Below, in pieces: positions 35,798-49,400 of a stretch of DNA of 64,000 bases. Source of the stretch: Marasmius tenuissimus (Eukaryota > Basidiomycota > Agaricomycetes > Agaricales > Marasmiaceae); assembly GCA_029532415.1 (NCBI GenBank), contig JAQOTA010000036.1, forward strand, positions 248,001 through 312,000, written 5' to 3'. Made by a program: the position numbers and the translations under genes. Numbering within the stretch: position 1 is the first letter of the stretch; each line of letters opens with the position of its first letter. The notes below the pieces were generated by a model. The model did no database searches, was not told the origin of the DNA, and saw only the letters and a list, made by a program, of their open reading frames with translations.

Positions 35798-38240
35798 ATG
35801 TCAACCACAGAATCGTCCCCAATACCATCTGTACCGTCGTTGACGTCGATCACAACGGCGGCTACGAGTCCAAGCGACCACCAGCATACACCACCCAACA
35901 CCGACGAAGGGGAGCTGATAGAAGGAAAACCGATAGGATGGAAGAGAGTTTTTGCGTTGGGTGGATTGTCGAGAAGTTCTTCGTTAAACTCGAAACATAG
36001 AAAGTCTGCGAGTGTTGGTGGAGGCACAGGCGCTGGGTTCATTAAGAAATTGTCGCTGAAGAGGGCACCAACGGCGACGAGCGCTACCACGGCGGCAACG
36101 GCAGCAGCACCACACACAACAACGTCGACCTTAACAGAAGTGCCACAAATACATTCTGCCACACAGGAAGCCTTGCACATACATAGCCCTTCGCCACAAA
36201 AACGAGACTTTGGGCTACACATTGATCTGCCCCAGCGAGCACCTTCACATTCCCCTTACATGTCCGCTCCTTCTACGCGCCCGCCAAGCCGTTCTGAGCA
36301 TTTGTTACGCGAAGCGCTGCTCAAGGATGGTCAGACGACTGTCACCAACAATAACGACGTACGGAGAAGAACGAGTATGTCGTCTCGTGCTGCCTCCCGC
36401 GCGACGTCTCCCGCACGGGAGTGGGGCACTGGAACAGAGAGCACGCCGATGCCGATGAGCCCACACGAGCAAGTGTTGCGTGCGCGATTGGAGCATGTTT
36501 TGGGACAGCCCATGCAGGAGGGGAGACGCTCGAATGGCGTTAGGAGATATTCGCATAGTGGCGAGACACATTATGGCGTGGGGGTAGCCTCTGGAGGAAT
36601 TATGGGGTGGTTATGGCCGCAAAGTGAGAGAGAAGATCTAGATCACGAGCATCAAGAGGTGAGAACCCCACTCCCTCTTTTGCAGAAACGCTTTGTGTCC
36701 TTTCAATGTTCCATCATTGTTACACAAGAACCTCGCTAATTCTTCTCTGCTACTTTGTGAACAGCCCCAGTCTCCTCTGACGTACCTTCCAACACCCCAA
36801 ACGGGAAGCTCGGGCGCCACCGCACCTCCGTCCGCCTCGAGCACGTCTGGATTTTTCGACTCCTTCAGTTTTGGCGGCTTCATTTCCCGTCCTGGTTCGA
36901 GGCAAAGTTCATTCAATCATAGCTACTCTTCACCACAACTGTTACCTCCCCCTCGGGAGAGATCGAGAACTGAGCCGGTCATGGAGTTGAATGATGAAGA
37001 CGAAGCCGAAACCGACGCGTACGAGGCTAGAGCGAATTCCAAGGCCATGGAGACTTTGGTTTCTCAGTACCGGAAGCATGGGAGGTCGAGTTCGATGACA
37101 AGTGCCAGCATTGGTCGAAACCCAGATTCGAGTCCTATCAATTCACATGCCGTAGGGCTGACAAGGTCCTCGTCCGTATCATCCTCCGTCGGTTCAGGAC
37201 GCTCCCAGCAAGACTTATCTCCTTCACCAACGCATAGAAGAAAGACGAAAGCACCGATGTTCACGTTGGGGTTGGAGACTGTCAGGAGTGTGGCTGATAT
37301 GAGAGCTTTAGCTGCTGCTGGTGAAGGTGAAGGTGAAGGGTCTCTACCATCGTCGTCTATACCTTTCAACCCAGCACCCATTCAAGATCAAGTCGCGGGG
37401 GATGCGGACGGAGATGCGATGCTAACACCTCCGCCAACACCACCAGGGGGCGCTCGACACGAGCTTTCATCACCTCAGACCCCAGCGAGCTCGGATTCGT
37501 CTCCTGTGAGGAGAACAACACCTTTACCGTCGAGAATACCTGTCCCGGTGCGCAAGGTCTCCGTCTCGGCTGCTAGGGAGAAGACAGCGATGAACCTTCC
37601 GGTTTCGACCACCCCAACGAGGAAAACTGCACCATCTACGCCTGCGAGGGAGAGGACACCCGTTCGGTCGTTGACGCAAACAAATTTAGCGTCTACTCCT
37701 ACGAAATCACACCCGCGCATACGAACACTCTCCATTCAAACCTCTGGGGAAAGGAGAGTCTCTAGCTCTTCGCAATCGACGCCTTGTACGCCACAACGAA
37801 CAAAAACGTTCCCGATGACAGCGAACCCGAACCCGATTCCGAGGACACCACAGCCACAGAGGAAGGCATTTCTGGGCGTTGACCATGAGGCGAGACGGCC
37901 AGTGCATCCTCCCCGACAACGACCAGTGGAATATGCGGTTGCTCCGGACCCTACTGAATTCCGGATTGTGGACAATCCGGCTGCTTTGCTTGATATTGGA
38001 ACACCGGGTGGGGTTGGTGATTTGAACTGTGCAACGCCTGGCAGTAGCAAGTCGAGGTTCAATATTCGAACTGCGAGTGCGCAGTGTAGAGCGCAGGAGG
38101 GCTATGTCAGCTTCGCGATGGTTGAGGGGCTGGGGGAGCCTGAGACCGGAGCGGACGTTGGTGAGGGTGGCAGTAGCGACGGGCCGCAAGAAGTGGGTGG
38201 TGGTGATGTGGACAGGAAGAAGAGATGGTTACTGTTTTGA
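35798..38240 (+). CDS. uncharacterised Ser/Thr/Pro-rich protein
   Basis: Two exons, 35798-36658 and 36765-38240, joined in phase 0 by a 106-base GT-AG intron, give 778 aa. The frame is open 11 codons further upstream but the first ATG is at 35798. No domain recognised. The protein is low complexity, with many Ser-Pro and Thr-Pro sites (SPQTPASSDSSPVRRTTPLP, TPTRKTAPSTPARERTPVR) typical of proline-directed kinase substrates such as CDK or MAPK targets. A possible amphipathic segment, HEQVLRARLEHVLGQPM, lies near residue 225. A small recurring FLGVDHEA...PDPTEFRI block near the C-terminus may be conserved. I infer an intrinsically disordered, phospho-regulated protein; its function is unknown. 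Confidence 0.8.
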
Positions 38241-38982
38241 CCTTACAATAAAGGGCGTTTTCTCCTCGGGCTCTGGGTTATGGTGTGCTGTTCCCCCCCC
38301 TTTCTTTGGGATTCGTGGTGGATCGTGGAATGGGTTTGGTCGTTTTCGGTTGTTGTGTGTGTTAATGCTGCGAAGGAGATCAACAAAAGGCTAATAGTAA
38401 TGTGTACTTCTAGCTTCTCATATCGTTCTTGTTCCATGTTCGGTTTCTTTTTTGTTCTCTTGTCATTGTCTGCTGATCCCTTTTTTTACCCTTCTGCCTA
38501 TACTTATATTCTAACCCTATAACCCTCGTTTCACTCTCTCCTTTTCATAGACATGTCGAAAACTTACCAGCTGCTTAGTGTTAGATACTGTATATACGTG
38601 TGTAACTAATGCGTCCTCAATCGCGAATGAAATCTGTACGGTTCACTTAGCTTGAGATGGACTGGAAAACTGATGTGGGCGCATGTGTACACAAATTTAT
38701 TCTGTGTACGCTATCATGGAAAACAGGGAAGCCTTGTCAGGCAAGCCAAGCAAGATTATGCTCGGACCAAGCGCCGCGTCAATCCTGCACGAGTGACTCG
38801 TTCGGGCAGTGAATCATAGGGAGCAGCATCTCTAAAAAAACCTCGGAACAGCGATGACCTGTAGCTGTAGCTTCGTCCCTATTCAGAATTTTTATGGCTG
38901 CTTCACCTGTGCATGTATTACTAGTGTAATTTTTCTGGAGAGATGTAGTAACGAGAAAAGATTCCACCTAGATCCCGAGACA
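38241..38982. other. convergent intergenic region
   Basis: 3' UTRs of the Ser-rich gene (+) and UTP5 (-). T-rich with no exon seen. Confidence 0.5.
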
Positions 38983-41382
38983 TCACTCGCTTTCGTCTTC
39001 GTCTTCATCTGTAAACTCCTCATCCGCCTCATCATCAATGAAACCATTCATCGTGGGTTCCTCATCGTCGTCATCGTCATCGTCTTCATCCTCTCCGTCA
39101 AGGTCCTCATCATCCTCTGAGTCTTCATCGGTATCTCCGCCGAGGTCAACGTCCTCTGTGCTCCCTTCATCGTCGCTGCCAACCTCCACCTCTACCTCCA
39201 TCTGTGCGTCCTCATCCTCGCTTTCGCCTCGACATAGCGCCGTTTCTCTTCTTTTTGAGTGTTTGGTTGCTTCCGCAACGCATACGCCGAAGGCCCAGCA
39301 GCTGCACGCATCTCAATTTGAGAAAGCACCATGTCGAGGCGACCACTGAGAGATAATAGACTCTCTTGTAGAGTCAGACGGCTCGTCAGTGTAGCATGAA
39401 GACCGGCTAAACGCGCGACCAAGTCCGGCATCTATGAAAGGGGTTAGAGACGTCGAAGACCGGGCGGAAAACGGCGACAAGAAAGACGTACAGTCATGAG
39501 ATGTCCGCTATGCACCGAGAGTACCGTCTTAACCCAGATCATGAGACTTGCTCCCCTTTGAGAGCTTGCTCCGCCACCTCCACCCTTCATGTTTCCTCCC
39601 CTCGCTCCCCTCCCAAGTCTCTCGACACACGCGGTGATCAGGGGAACTGCAAGTTGCGGGGGCAACCTCCGCACCGTGTTTCGTATGAGCGGAGCATCCG
39701 AATGGGCAAGACAGGTTTCTAACAGCTTGGTATCTGAAGAGTGCAAGGCTTGTATAAGAGTACGCGTCAAAGACGCGGCCGGAACCACGCTAAGCTCTTT
39801 CTGAGCCCGTTTTCCCTTCTGTTTTTTCGATTCTTGCTGGTCATCACTGTCGTCTTCCGGCGAGGCCTCTATGCCTGATATCGCAGTCAGACGTTGACCT
39901 AGACTGAGCTCCGCAAGGTCTACATCCAGAGCATTGTCGCGGTTCTGTAGTTCGAGGTCGTCCATCTCCTCGTTTTGTCCTAGTTCTACGCCGGAGCCGA
40001 CGGCCACATTGGATGATTCGGTGTACCGCTTGCTCAGAGAGCCCTGTCACTATATCGGTAATTGGATGACCAGAGAAGAGACGGAGGGACTAACCAAACT
40101 GGACTCCGCGGCAGTACCAGGCTGGACGTTCTCGAGCTTGACTTCCGCGACGAAATTGCCACTTTCGTCTCGATATTGCTGATGAAAAGCCACTTGAGAC
40201 ACTCGGTTGAAGATAGAGAAAGAGTATACATACGACAGTGTCAAATACAGGTCGCACACCACCGACAATGCGTGCTATACGGATACTTCGGGGCTCATCT
40301 TCCACGAACCTCGCGGCAACCACAGGAGCGCCACTCTGCGAAGAGGGGGATATTGTCGAGTGAGGGAGGAGTGTAGAGACCTTTTGAGGTACCAGCTCAT
40401 CCGGAATTGGATAGATACTAATCTTGCCGGAGGCCGTGAGGGTAAAGAGTGCTTGTTTCTCCGATGTAGAATTGCAGAATGATGCAGCGCGAGCATCAGA
40501 GTCGAGTTGAATGGAACCAACCATTCCACCATCTACCGATCCACTGGGAACTTGCCACAGGGAAATAACGCGGTCCCCTTCTGCTAGCGACACGAATCGA
40601 TTTGCCGGACACTGCGATTTGTTCCATACAATAGTGTGAATTGCAGAAGCATGGCCGGGGAAAGCTGCAACCTCTTTAGGCCTTTGAGACCCTGCGAGAT
40701 CGGGAGAAAGTAGCTTTATAGAGTGATTGGCTACGAGTAATTCAGGTGAACTACTCTCAGTTAAAGGTCGAAGGGCGATGGAAGAATAGGGTATTCGGTC
40801 ACCCGTTTTGAAGCTACCCAACAGGTCATTCTCGTGGATATTCCAGAGTCGAACGACACCATCCGCACCAGATGTCCATATACGCCCCGAATCTTCTGAG
40901 GATACCACCGCTAAGATTGAGGTAGCACTAGAAGGATGTGACAGAGTCCACATAACTTCACCGTGAGTCAGGGAGAAGAAAGATACAGATCCATCTGTTA
41001 AACCCAGTGCAACAACCTCGACCAACTTTTTCGATGAATCTTCTCCAGTCTGACTCTTTCTCCGTTTTTTCTTCGCCGGTAATGAGGCATCTTCAGGTTT
41101 TGGAGCTATATCGACGTTACACCATGTCAGGGAGGATACCCTGGCGTTCGGCAAAACGTGTTCTGCCTGTAATTTTCCTGTGGCGGTATTGAACACGCTC
41201 AAACGGTGTTTATCGACGGCGACAGAGAGATGAGCGAAAGAGGTAGCCCGATGAGAAAACGAAGAGAAGGAAGTGAGGTATGAAGCATCTTGAACTGCGG
41301 GCTGTGATATTGTGGAAGTTGCCGCTGGTCTGTTACGCGAAGATTTGGTACGATTTTTCTTGGACTTTTCAGCCGATGCCAT
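38983..41382 (-). CDS. UTP5: small-subunit processome WD-repeat protein Utp5/WDR43
   Basis: Nucleolar t-UTP subcomplex protein needed for pre-18S rRNA transcription and processing. The N-terminal WD-repeat propeller spans about residues 20-370 (TLSHPSSATSILAVVSSED, IWTSGADGVVRLWNIHENDL), and a UTP12-type helical domain follows (SLTRTLIQALHSSDTKLLET, LLSLSGRLDMVLSQI). Exons: 41382-40230, 40192-40095, 40043-39492, then 39431 leftward. The first intron is only 37 bases and its exact borders are uncertain. The last exon runs into a stop at 39192-39194, but one base out of phase it continues as a strongly acidic tail to a stop at 38983, as expected for WDR43. A one-base gap near 39223-39228 would explain this. 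The start is the ATG before ASAEKSKK; an upstream in-frame ATG at 41487 is less likely. Confidence 0.88.
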
Positions 41383-41635
41383 CGTGGATGTCGCGGTGCT
41401 CGTCGAGGTCAATGAGCAAAATTTTGAGAGATCACGTGCGGGGAATATATGCCGGACATTTCGTCCGAGGGCATTTCCGCGAGTCATCGGCAGTACACCG
41501 CTCTACGGTTACTCTTGAGCTTGTACCATCACCACCTACTCATCGTTCTCGCCACAGTCTGTCCTCAGCACAAGACAGCTTACGACTCTCTTCTCACATC
41601 TCTTCGTATCTGTACAAGTAAAGCGTCTCCCGCTG
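41383..41635. promoter_or_regulatory. divergent promoter between UTP5 and the CDK gene
   Basis: Only 253 bases separate the two head-to-head start codons, so the promoters must overlap or be shared. No specific element identified with confidence. Confidence 0.5.
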
Positions 41636-43090
41636 ATGAATTACATCCAGGTGTGTCGCCAGATTCCATGCATGCTATTCGTCTCGACATCTTCTCATTC
41701 TAGCCTTATAGCTCGAGAAACTAGGCAAGTGCTGAATTATTTATTGTAGCTTGTACTTACGCGCTAGCGATACAGGTGAAGGAACCTATGCTACGGTCTA
41801 TAAGGTACGTTTGACTGCTTGCAGCATCTGAGAAATCGCTCACTACCGCTACGCAACAGGGACGATCGAGGACCACGAATGAGATAGTAGCGCTCAAGGA
41901 GATTCATCTGGATGCGGAGGAAGGCACCCCATCCACAGCTATCCGGGAGATCTCGCTCATGAAGGAGTTGAAGCACGTCAACATTGTCCGGTTATACGAC
42001 GTGATACACACAGAGACCAAGCTTGTCTTGATCTTCGAGTATTGTGAACAGGACCTCAAGAAGTACATGGATCAGCACGGTGAACGTGGCGCGCTCGACC
42101 CGAATACCGTTCGAAGTTTCATGTACCAACTCCTCAAGGGTACAGCATTTTGCCACGAAAATCAAGTTCTCCATCGGGATCTCAAGCCTCAGAACTTGCT
42201 CATTAATAGGAAGGGAGAACTCAAACTGGGTGATTTTGGATTGGCGAGAGCCTTTGGAGTACCCGTTAACACTTTCTCGAACGAAGTACGTGTATCATCA
42301 TCATTCCTTGCGAGGAACAATGACCAACATGCTTGAAGGTCGTCACGCTTTGGTATCGAGCGCCAGATGTTCTGCTCGGCTCACGAACATATAGCACATC
42401 TATCGATGTTTGGTCATGCGGCTGTATATTCGCCGAGATGATATCTGGCGTTCCGCTCTTCCGTGGCAAGGACAATCAGGACCAATTGCTGCATATCATG
42501 AGGATTATCGGCACTCCCACTGAGCAACAGTTCAAGAACATCTTTAAGGACAACGTGCGCGATACTTATTCCCTACATTCCGTGCTTCCTCTAACCGAAA
42601 ATATCCTGCCAGCCTGAGATTCAGACTAAACAATTCTCTCGATATCCAAAGATGGATTTCCGCCAAGTTCTGCCCAAAGCCTCTCCACAAGGTAATGTCG
42701 TCGTTACATGCGTATCGACAGGACCGACTAAAGTATTGTATAGCGCTCGACCTACTCGAACGATTGCTCAAATTCGACCCCGCTGAGCGCATGTCTGCCG
42801 CCGAAGCCTTATCGCATCCCTATTTCACCGCATCCACCCAGTACAACATACCTCCCGCTCCAGGCTCTATGCCCCCCCCGGCTTTCAATTTCCCTCATCC
42901 TCACGGTCACGCTCCGCCTCAACAGCAGCAGCAGTTTTCGCGGCAGTCGCAAGCTCCTCCCTTCATCGCTAACCCCGCGATGGCCCAGCAATTACAGCAA
43001 CAAGCGGCCGCCCAACAACAACAGGCAGCCGCTCTAGGTGCCTTCGGAGGAATGCACTTTACAGCACCTTTTGGACACAACCCTCGGTAG
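41636..43090 (+). CDS. PHO85: cyclin-dependent kinase of the PHO85/CDK5 (Pef1) type
   Basis: Ser/Thr kinase activated by Pho85-type cyclins; regulates phosphate response, cell cycle and polarity. The sequence matches yeast Pho85 and fission yeast Pef1 closely: [14 protein letters not shown] (Gly loop), VALKEI (ATP Lys), the cyclin-binding helix [34 protein letters not shown] and [10 protein letters not shown]. Exons 41636-41650, 41712-41724, 41776-41804, 41860-42285, 42339-42554, 42613-42691, 42744-43090 give 374 aa; all phases close. The first two coding exons are 15 and 13 bases, and the second intron (41725-41775) uses a GC donor (TAG|GCAAGT). After the kinase domain a Pro/Gln/His-rich tail of about 80 residues contains short poly-Gln runs. 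Confidence 0.95.
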
Positions 43091-43447
43091 ACACTGTAAA
43101 CCTCCATCTGGCTTACCTCTCTACTGTACATTTTTAGTGTTTTCCTTTCTTTCCTTGGCATATTCGCGATCACGATTCCTTCCCGCCGTTGTAGTCTCCC
43201 GTTGTAGGTATTTATAAAAATTTCGTGCGTTGTAACGGCGATATTTATAGACCTGCTGTGGCCCACAAACGTGTATTTCCCGATGACAATGAGTACCCAA
43301 AACAAAAAGAAGAAAAAACAGGACATTGGTGCTACATATCTAACAGCGAGCGTTCTACCCTAAGATTATATCCTCCATAATATACATGATGGTTATGACA
43401 CCGTACAGCAGACTAGATAACATTTTGCGAACAGAAATTCCGTTGAT
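43091..43447. other. convergent intergenic region
   Basis: 3' UTRs of the CDK gene (+) and the histidine kinase gene (-). No exon seen. Confidence 0.5.
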
Positions 43448-46400
43448 TTAGATCCGTGGTGGTTGTCCGAACATTGATAGCAATGAAGTTAGATCGTCTT
43501 TCAGAACGGGTAAGAACTGCAGGGTCAATGTGAGCGGAAGGACAAACGTACTTTTCCTGAGAGGTTTGCTAAAGAAAGCGTTCATCCCCGCGCTCAAGCA
43601 TAGCTGCTTCGTCGACTCTTGGCAATCCGCACTAAGTGCGACAACTGAGAGGTCATACGATTGAGTACGGGTCAAGGAACGTTCATCTCGAAATGACGCA
43701 CCTGGCAGCATTATTGAAGCCTTCCGTTTCTTCTCCATGACTCGCAGTCGCTTGGTGGCTTCTACTCCATCGCATATAGGCATATCTAGAAGTGGGGCAG
43801 CGATGAGTATGAGACGCGCGGACGACAAGCGGCATCGACTCACGATGGTCGAAGAGAGCTACACTGAAGTAGCCTGGTTCGTGTGACTCCCATTCTGAAA
43901 CTGTTTGAGAACGAGAGAACGAAACATCCACTTATAGAAACTCACCCGCTAACGCTTCCTCGCCGTTGCCTGTGGCCACGACGTTGAGCTGATAGCGCTC
44001 TAGTTGCTTGACCAAGAGGTTTTGGGCGATCGGATTATCTGAGGGAAACCACGCTCAACACAACGTACGCCTCCTAAGCGTGGGCTGATCACTCACCCTC
44101 GGCGATCAGGACGTTTCCGTACAGAGTCCTCTGTGAGGCGACTAATTCATCCATGGCTTTCATAACGTCCGACGTCGGTTTAGCCGTGATAGTGTTGGGA
44201 AGATTTTTTAGGCCCGCGAGCGTCTGCAGCATCTTTGCCTTGCGTGGTGGCTTCGTCATCTTCACAACTCCGCTGGTGCTGGTACCGAAGATGGCTCTTC
44301 CTGAAAGGCTAGTCGTAGGAGTATAGAGATGAACAATTTTGGTTTCCGTGAGCGTGGGGTATTTCAGAGAATGCAAAAACCCGGCCAAGTTGTCGGCGCG
44401 ACTTTCTGACTGATCATCCAGAATGACGAAATCGAGGGGTCGGATGGGATTTGTGAGGCTTCGAATATAGGCTTCAGCCTCGTGTATCGAGGAGACGAGA
44501 TAGACAAGGAAGCCACCGAACATGTGGCGAAATAGAGTGAGAGTGGTCGGAGAGGAAGAGCAGACCAAGATGTGAGGAGGGCGGGTATTCATCAAAACCG
44601 ATCTCAATTTCTCGATATCATGTGTATACTGTGAGCGACGTTAGTTTCAAGACGTCAGATATTGAAGTACCTCCACACCTTGTGAGATTCCTCAGAAGTG
44701 AATATCTTGACAGGGATGGTGAACCAGAATTTGGAGCCAACGTTGAGTTCAGATTCTACAGCGATCACTCCATTCATGAGCTTCACGAGCTGCCTCGATA
44801 TTGAAAGCCCCAAGCCAGTACCACCGAAACGCCTCGTTGAGGAATTATCGGCTTGTTGGAATGGAACAAACAATAAATCCACGTCACTAGGAGACAGTCC
44901 AATGCCAGTGTCTCTGCTAAGATTGAGCCTCTAATGGATGGCGGTATGAACCAGTGTAACGTACTGAATGACGAACTTGAGGCGGACTTCGTCTGAAGCA
45001 GTCGGAGCTGTGTCGCTATTTTCCAAGGAACATGTGACATTCACCGACCCTGACGCTGTAAACTTGACAGCATTCCCGATCAAGTTCATGAGGACTGGCA
45101 AATAAAAAGTCACGGTTAGACTTCAGCCCCTTTAAACTCTCAGATGAATGGCACCTTGACGAATCCGTGGATAATCAGCAAAGACCCCTGGCGATGTGCG
45201 ATGTCTTCAGTCAGAGGTCAGGAAGAGATCTGGACGACGTGCTTACAGGAGGGCACGTCAGGCTCTATATTGAAAGAAAGATCCAATTTTTTGGCGGCCA
45301 TTGGCAGTAAAAGTTCCATGCAGTCCTTCGGAAAATCAGTCTTCAATGACTCCGATGACTTTGAAGATTGCGGAAGACTTACGGCGATGATGTTCTAAAA
45401 GAAAGAACATTAGTCAGTGGACATTGAGAGGTCTATAAACGGAATCTACTTGCCTCCACAAGGAATCCACTCGGCTCTAGTTTGACGGCTGTAAATTATT
45501 ACTCAGCACTCGCGTAATCTTTACGAGGAACGGGGAAGAGGACCTGACGCCTCGAGCTTGCTGTAGTCCAATATGGAGTCGATGATCTGCCATCGTTGTC
45601 AGTCACCTATGTTGTCGAATACCGACTGGAAGATATTTACCTTGAGCAGAAGTTCGCAAGATTGTTTGGCTGTTTGGACTGAGCATAGCACGTATCAGTC
45701 CGCGAGGCTCCCACACTGGCGAAACGACATACCTATCTCGTTCTGCCCTGGATTAAGTTCTGTTCCACTCAGAAGATCCAGAAGCCCATAGAATGAGCTA
45801 CAATAAGTTTAATGAAGAGTCGCTCCGTCCGCGTGTACAAATCAACGTACCTAAACGGCGTTCGCAGCTCATGACTCATGGATGCTAAGAAATTGCTTTT
45901 GATCTACAAACGACTAAATGAGCAACGAGCTTGCACTTGCGTGCGATCAGGATTCCTTCTCACCTTTGTAGCTTTCAAAGCGTCTTCGCGACTCTTCCTC
46001 GCCGCCTCCAAAGCGTCACGTTGAACGGCGATCATCTTAAGATTCTCCCTTGTGCCGGCTTGCACCGAACGGAAGAGCAACGCATTCGAGATGCTGATAC
46101 TCGCTTGTTGACACAATAACGTCAGGATTGTGACGATGTTTTGCGAGAAGCTGTATTTGGAAGCCACGTATACCGCCCCGAACGTTTGCCCGCGGTTACT
46201 GAAGACGGGCAAACAAATAACGGAGCGATGAATGGTCTGCGAGGCTTCAGAGGAAAAGCGATGATCTGTTGAGGCGTCGTCGAAGTACAGGCTTTCCTTC
46301 GAATTGAGCGCTAGAACCGGCCGTCAGTGCATCACGGTTACAACGAGTTGAAAGAAAAACGCTACTGTGTTGAAGAATCGCCTTTTGCAAAGGATCATTT

Positions 46401-49400
46401 ATCGTCCGTATTGACCTTTGGTGTTCGTAGACTTGACACTGCTCAGGCGGGGACATGCTTGTAGCTACGCAATAATCTCCTGCTTCACGAGCAATCACCA
46501 CTAATGCGAAAAGTTCAGTCTGAGGAATTCAGTGTGCATAGGAAATAGGCTTACCGCAGGTATTCTGAGAGCCAGAGGTTTCTAAAGCGAGTCAATAGAG
46601 GGATCAGTTGGGAAGTCATGCACACATACCCGTAGCGATCTCGGTCAATCGCTGCAATGCTACAAAGAAAGTCAATAAAACAAGCTACGAACAAAGGCAT
46701 AGAGAGTACCTGAAGAAAGGTTTATGTCGCTGGATATATCCTTGCTCCACCGCAGAATTGCATTCAAGTGTGAGGCTCGGAGAGCGGTTTCTTGTTCCCC
46801 GCTCGTATCCAATTTGGTGTCATCGTATCGTGAGGAAACTTGGATTCCCATTGTGCTGTCCGTTTGAACTGCAACGTCCGAGGTAAAGATAGGTCGTTTC
46901 AACGTGTATTGTGACCTGGTGCCAACCACAGAGGTTAAGTAATTCCTGAGGCATGGGACTGTTAGCAACAAGCTATTGCCCGTGTCACGTCCAGCTCACA
47001 CAACACCTTGCGCTCCCCATTGCGAATGCCGCGATATGCCCCGACGTTGTAGCTCGCTGCCCAGGCCTTCGACTCCGCATCGGACAAAATGACAGCCTTG
47101 CTATGGAGACAGTGAGCATCAACTGAATGAACGGGAGGTGCTGGCGCGAGCATACCAAATAAAGGCCCCAAGCTTCCTCCATGAGCCAGTCATTATTCAC
47201 AGCCAGCCTTCGGGAGTGTTAGCAGGTAAGACATAGTAAATAACGAACACTATGACGTACTTGACAGCGACATCGTACAGTTTGAATGCAGCAGGATCGT
47301 TCAACACCGACGCTAGTTCCGCGTCCTTCCCATGATTCAATTAACAGATCATAAAGCTAATGAATGGGCACTTACGACGATTGCAACCCATGTGCTCGTA
47401 TTGGTAGGACTGGACGAGACCCATCTGAAAGATTTGGTCAGTGCTCTGCGCCTGAACACAGCCAGTGATACTACTTTTTGATGAATTCTTGGTTAATTTT
47501 CACTTGCTTCAAGTACAGATCCCGGTCCGCTGTACCCACAACGCCTTGTCTGATACATGCGACCATAGCCAGACTATGGAAGAATAAGCCATAACGAACG
47601 TGCCGATGGCTACCAAGTATGTCAGTGGTATAGTATTGGCGTATCTCAAGTACAACGTACTTGGGATGCTTATCCCTGGTTTGATACACCTGAAAACCAA
47701 GCGCGGCGGCTTCCTTGATGTGACCCAAGCAGTACAAGCCCACAACCTGTTCCAGGTATCAGTGGAAAGACCAACTGGAGCGGTGAGCTTTACCTTGAAG
47801 GAGTTGTACCTGATATAATGGTGAGTGAGGACTGAAATTTCAACGCTGCAGATGCCTACCAGTTTAGAACTAGTGGAAGGTTCCCTGGGGCGGACTCTAT
47901 CTCTTGCAGATACTCGCTCTCGTTGAAGGTTTCAGTGTCAAATGCAGTTCTTGCAGAGTTCCCGAATGTGTAACCTCCAAGTGCCCGAATACAATTCAGT
48001 GTTCCTGTACATACAAAATAGGGTCAACCTTCGCCGAAGACAGTATCAGGTGTGGACTGACCGGTGGCGAGTGCCACAGTAGCACTGGGTGACCAGATCT
48101 TGATATCGTTGACGCTCTGTGCGATGTTTGAATCTCCAAACTGAGAGTGAACACACGAAAAAGGCACCTCTTCTGCTGCTGTAACCAGTTCATTCACTGA
48201 TAGGAACACTCAACATTTAGTGGGACTGGAAGAGGATTGCATACTCACAATGGTCGCATACGTAAAGTCGAGTAGCTATCATGTGTAGACTCGCGAAGCT
48301 GGTGTAAATGCTACGCAAGTAATGGTGAACAAATTTACAGATCGAAACATGATTTAACGCACCGGTCTCCTGCACTATTGCCATACTTGATGGCATCCTC
48401 AAGTTTGGGAATGGTAGTGCGGATGTGAACATTGTCGTACGGCGACACCATCGCCACAAATAGGACATTCGCGCGGCTGCAATACAGGCAATGACTCAAT
48501 GAGTACACCCAAGAAGGAAAAGCCACATTGCGAGCCCGCTCCTGAACTTTTCCTGATTTGGTAAATTCCTGACTCACCATTTTTCCACGCTCGTGCCATG
48601 TTGGTCGGCGATTCGCAACGCAAGTTTGCCCAAACCAGCGGAGAACCTGTACAACTCCCTTTGCTCCGCAGCACCTGCCTCTTTGTTGAGCGCTAGAATC
48701 CTGTCAAGCAATCAGATCACTTACCTCCCAGTGCCCAGAACACTCCCAAGGCTGTTCCCGGAGTTATACCAGATCTATCAAAACCCATTGATTCCCTGGA
48801 CGATATGCGAGTAGTGCGCTCAGAACTTACCTCAAGGCTAGCTGAATAGTCTGCATAGAAAGTGTCAGATGCAGCGAGCCGGGTGGGAAGGAGAATGAAG
48901 ATAGATACCGTCAGGCCTATAACATCTGCAAATGCCAAGGGACTCGGACTCCAATAGGCGTTTGTGCCTTAGGAAAACTTGTCAAAGAGGCATCAGTGGA
49001 ATGTAAAAAGGACTGACCGGCATCGTTCAGGAGTCTAACCGCAATTTCCGTCCGTGAGTCCAAAGCTCGCGGTATAGAAAGGAACGAGTCGAAGCCGACA
49101 GCAAGAATTTCATTCTTGACACGTTCAAACATCTTCGTAGAATCCCTGCGCGTCGGAGCCGGATTGACTTCCACGCCCAGAAGTTTCAGAGCGGAAAGAG
49201 TGTCGGAAAGGGCGTCAGTGAATTGATTTCGCATCCAATGATTTTGAGAGCGAGATCGTAGAAGGTTAGCTATTTCTTCCGATTTCTGGGTATGGGTCAA
49301 ACATTCTTCTATGTATGCATTAGATGTTTCAAAATCGCCTGGAAGTCGACGATTAGTCAATTGGTGCAGCGGCGGTGTTTGGTACAACCTTGCCAAGTAG

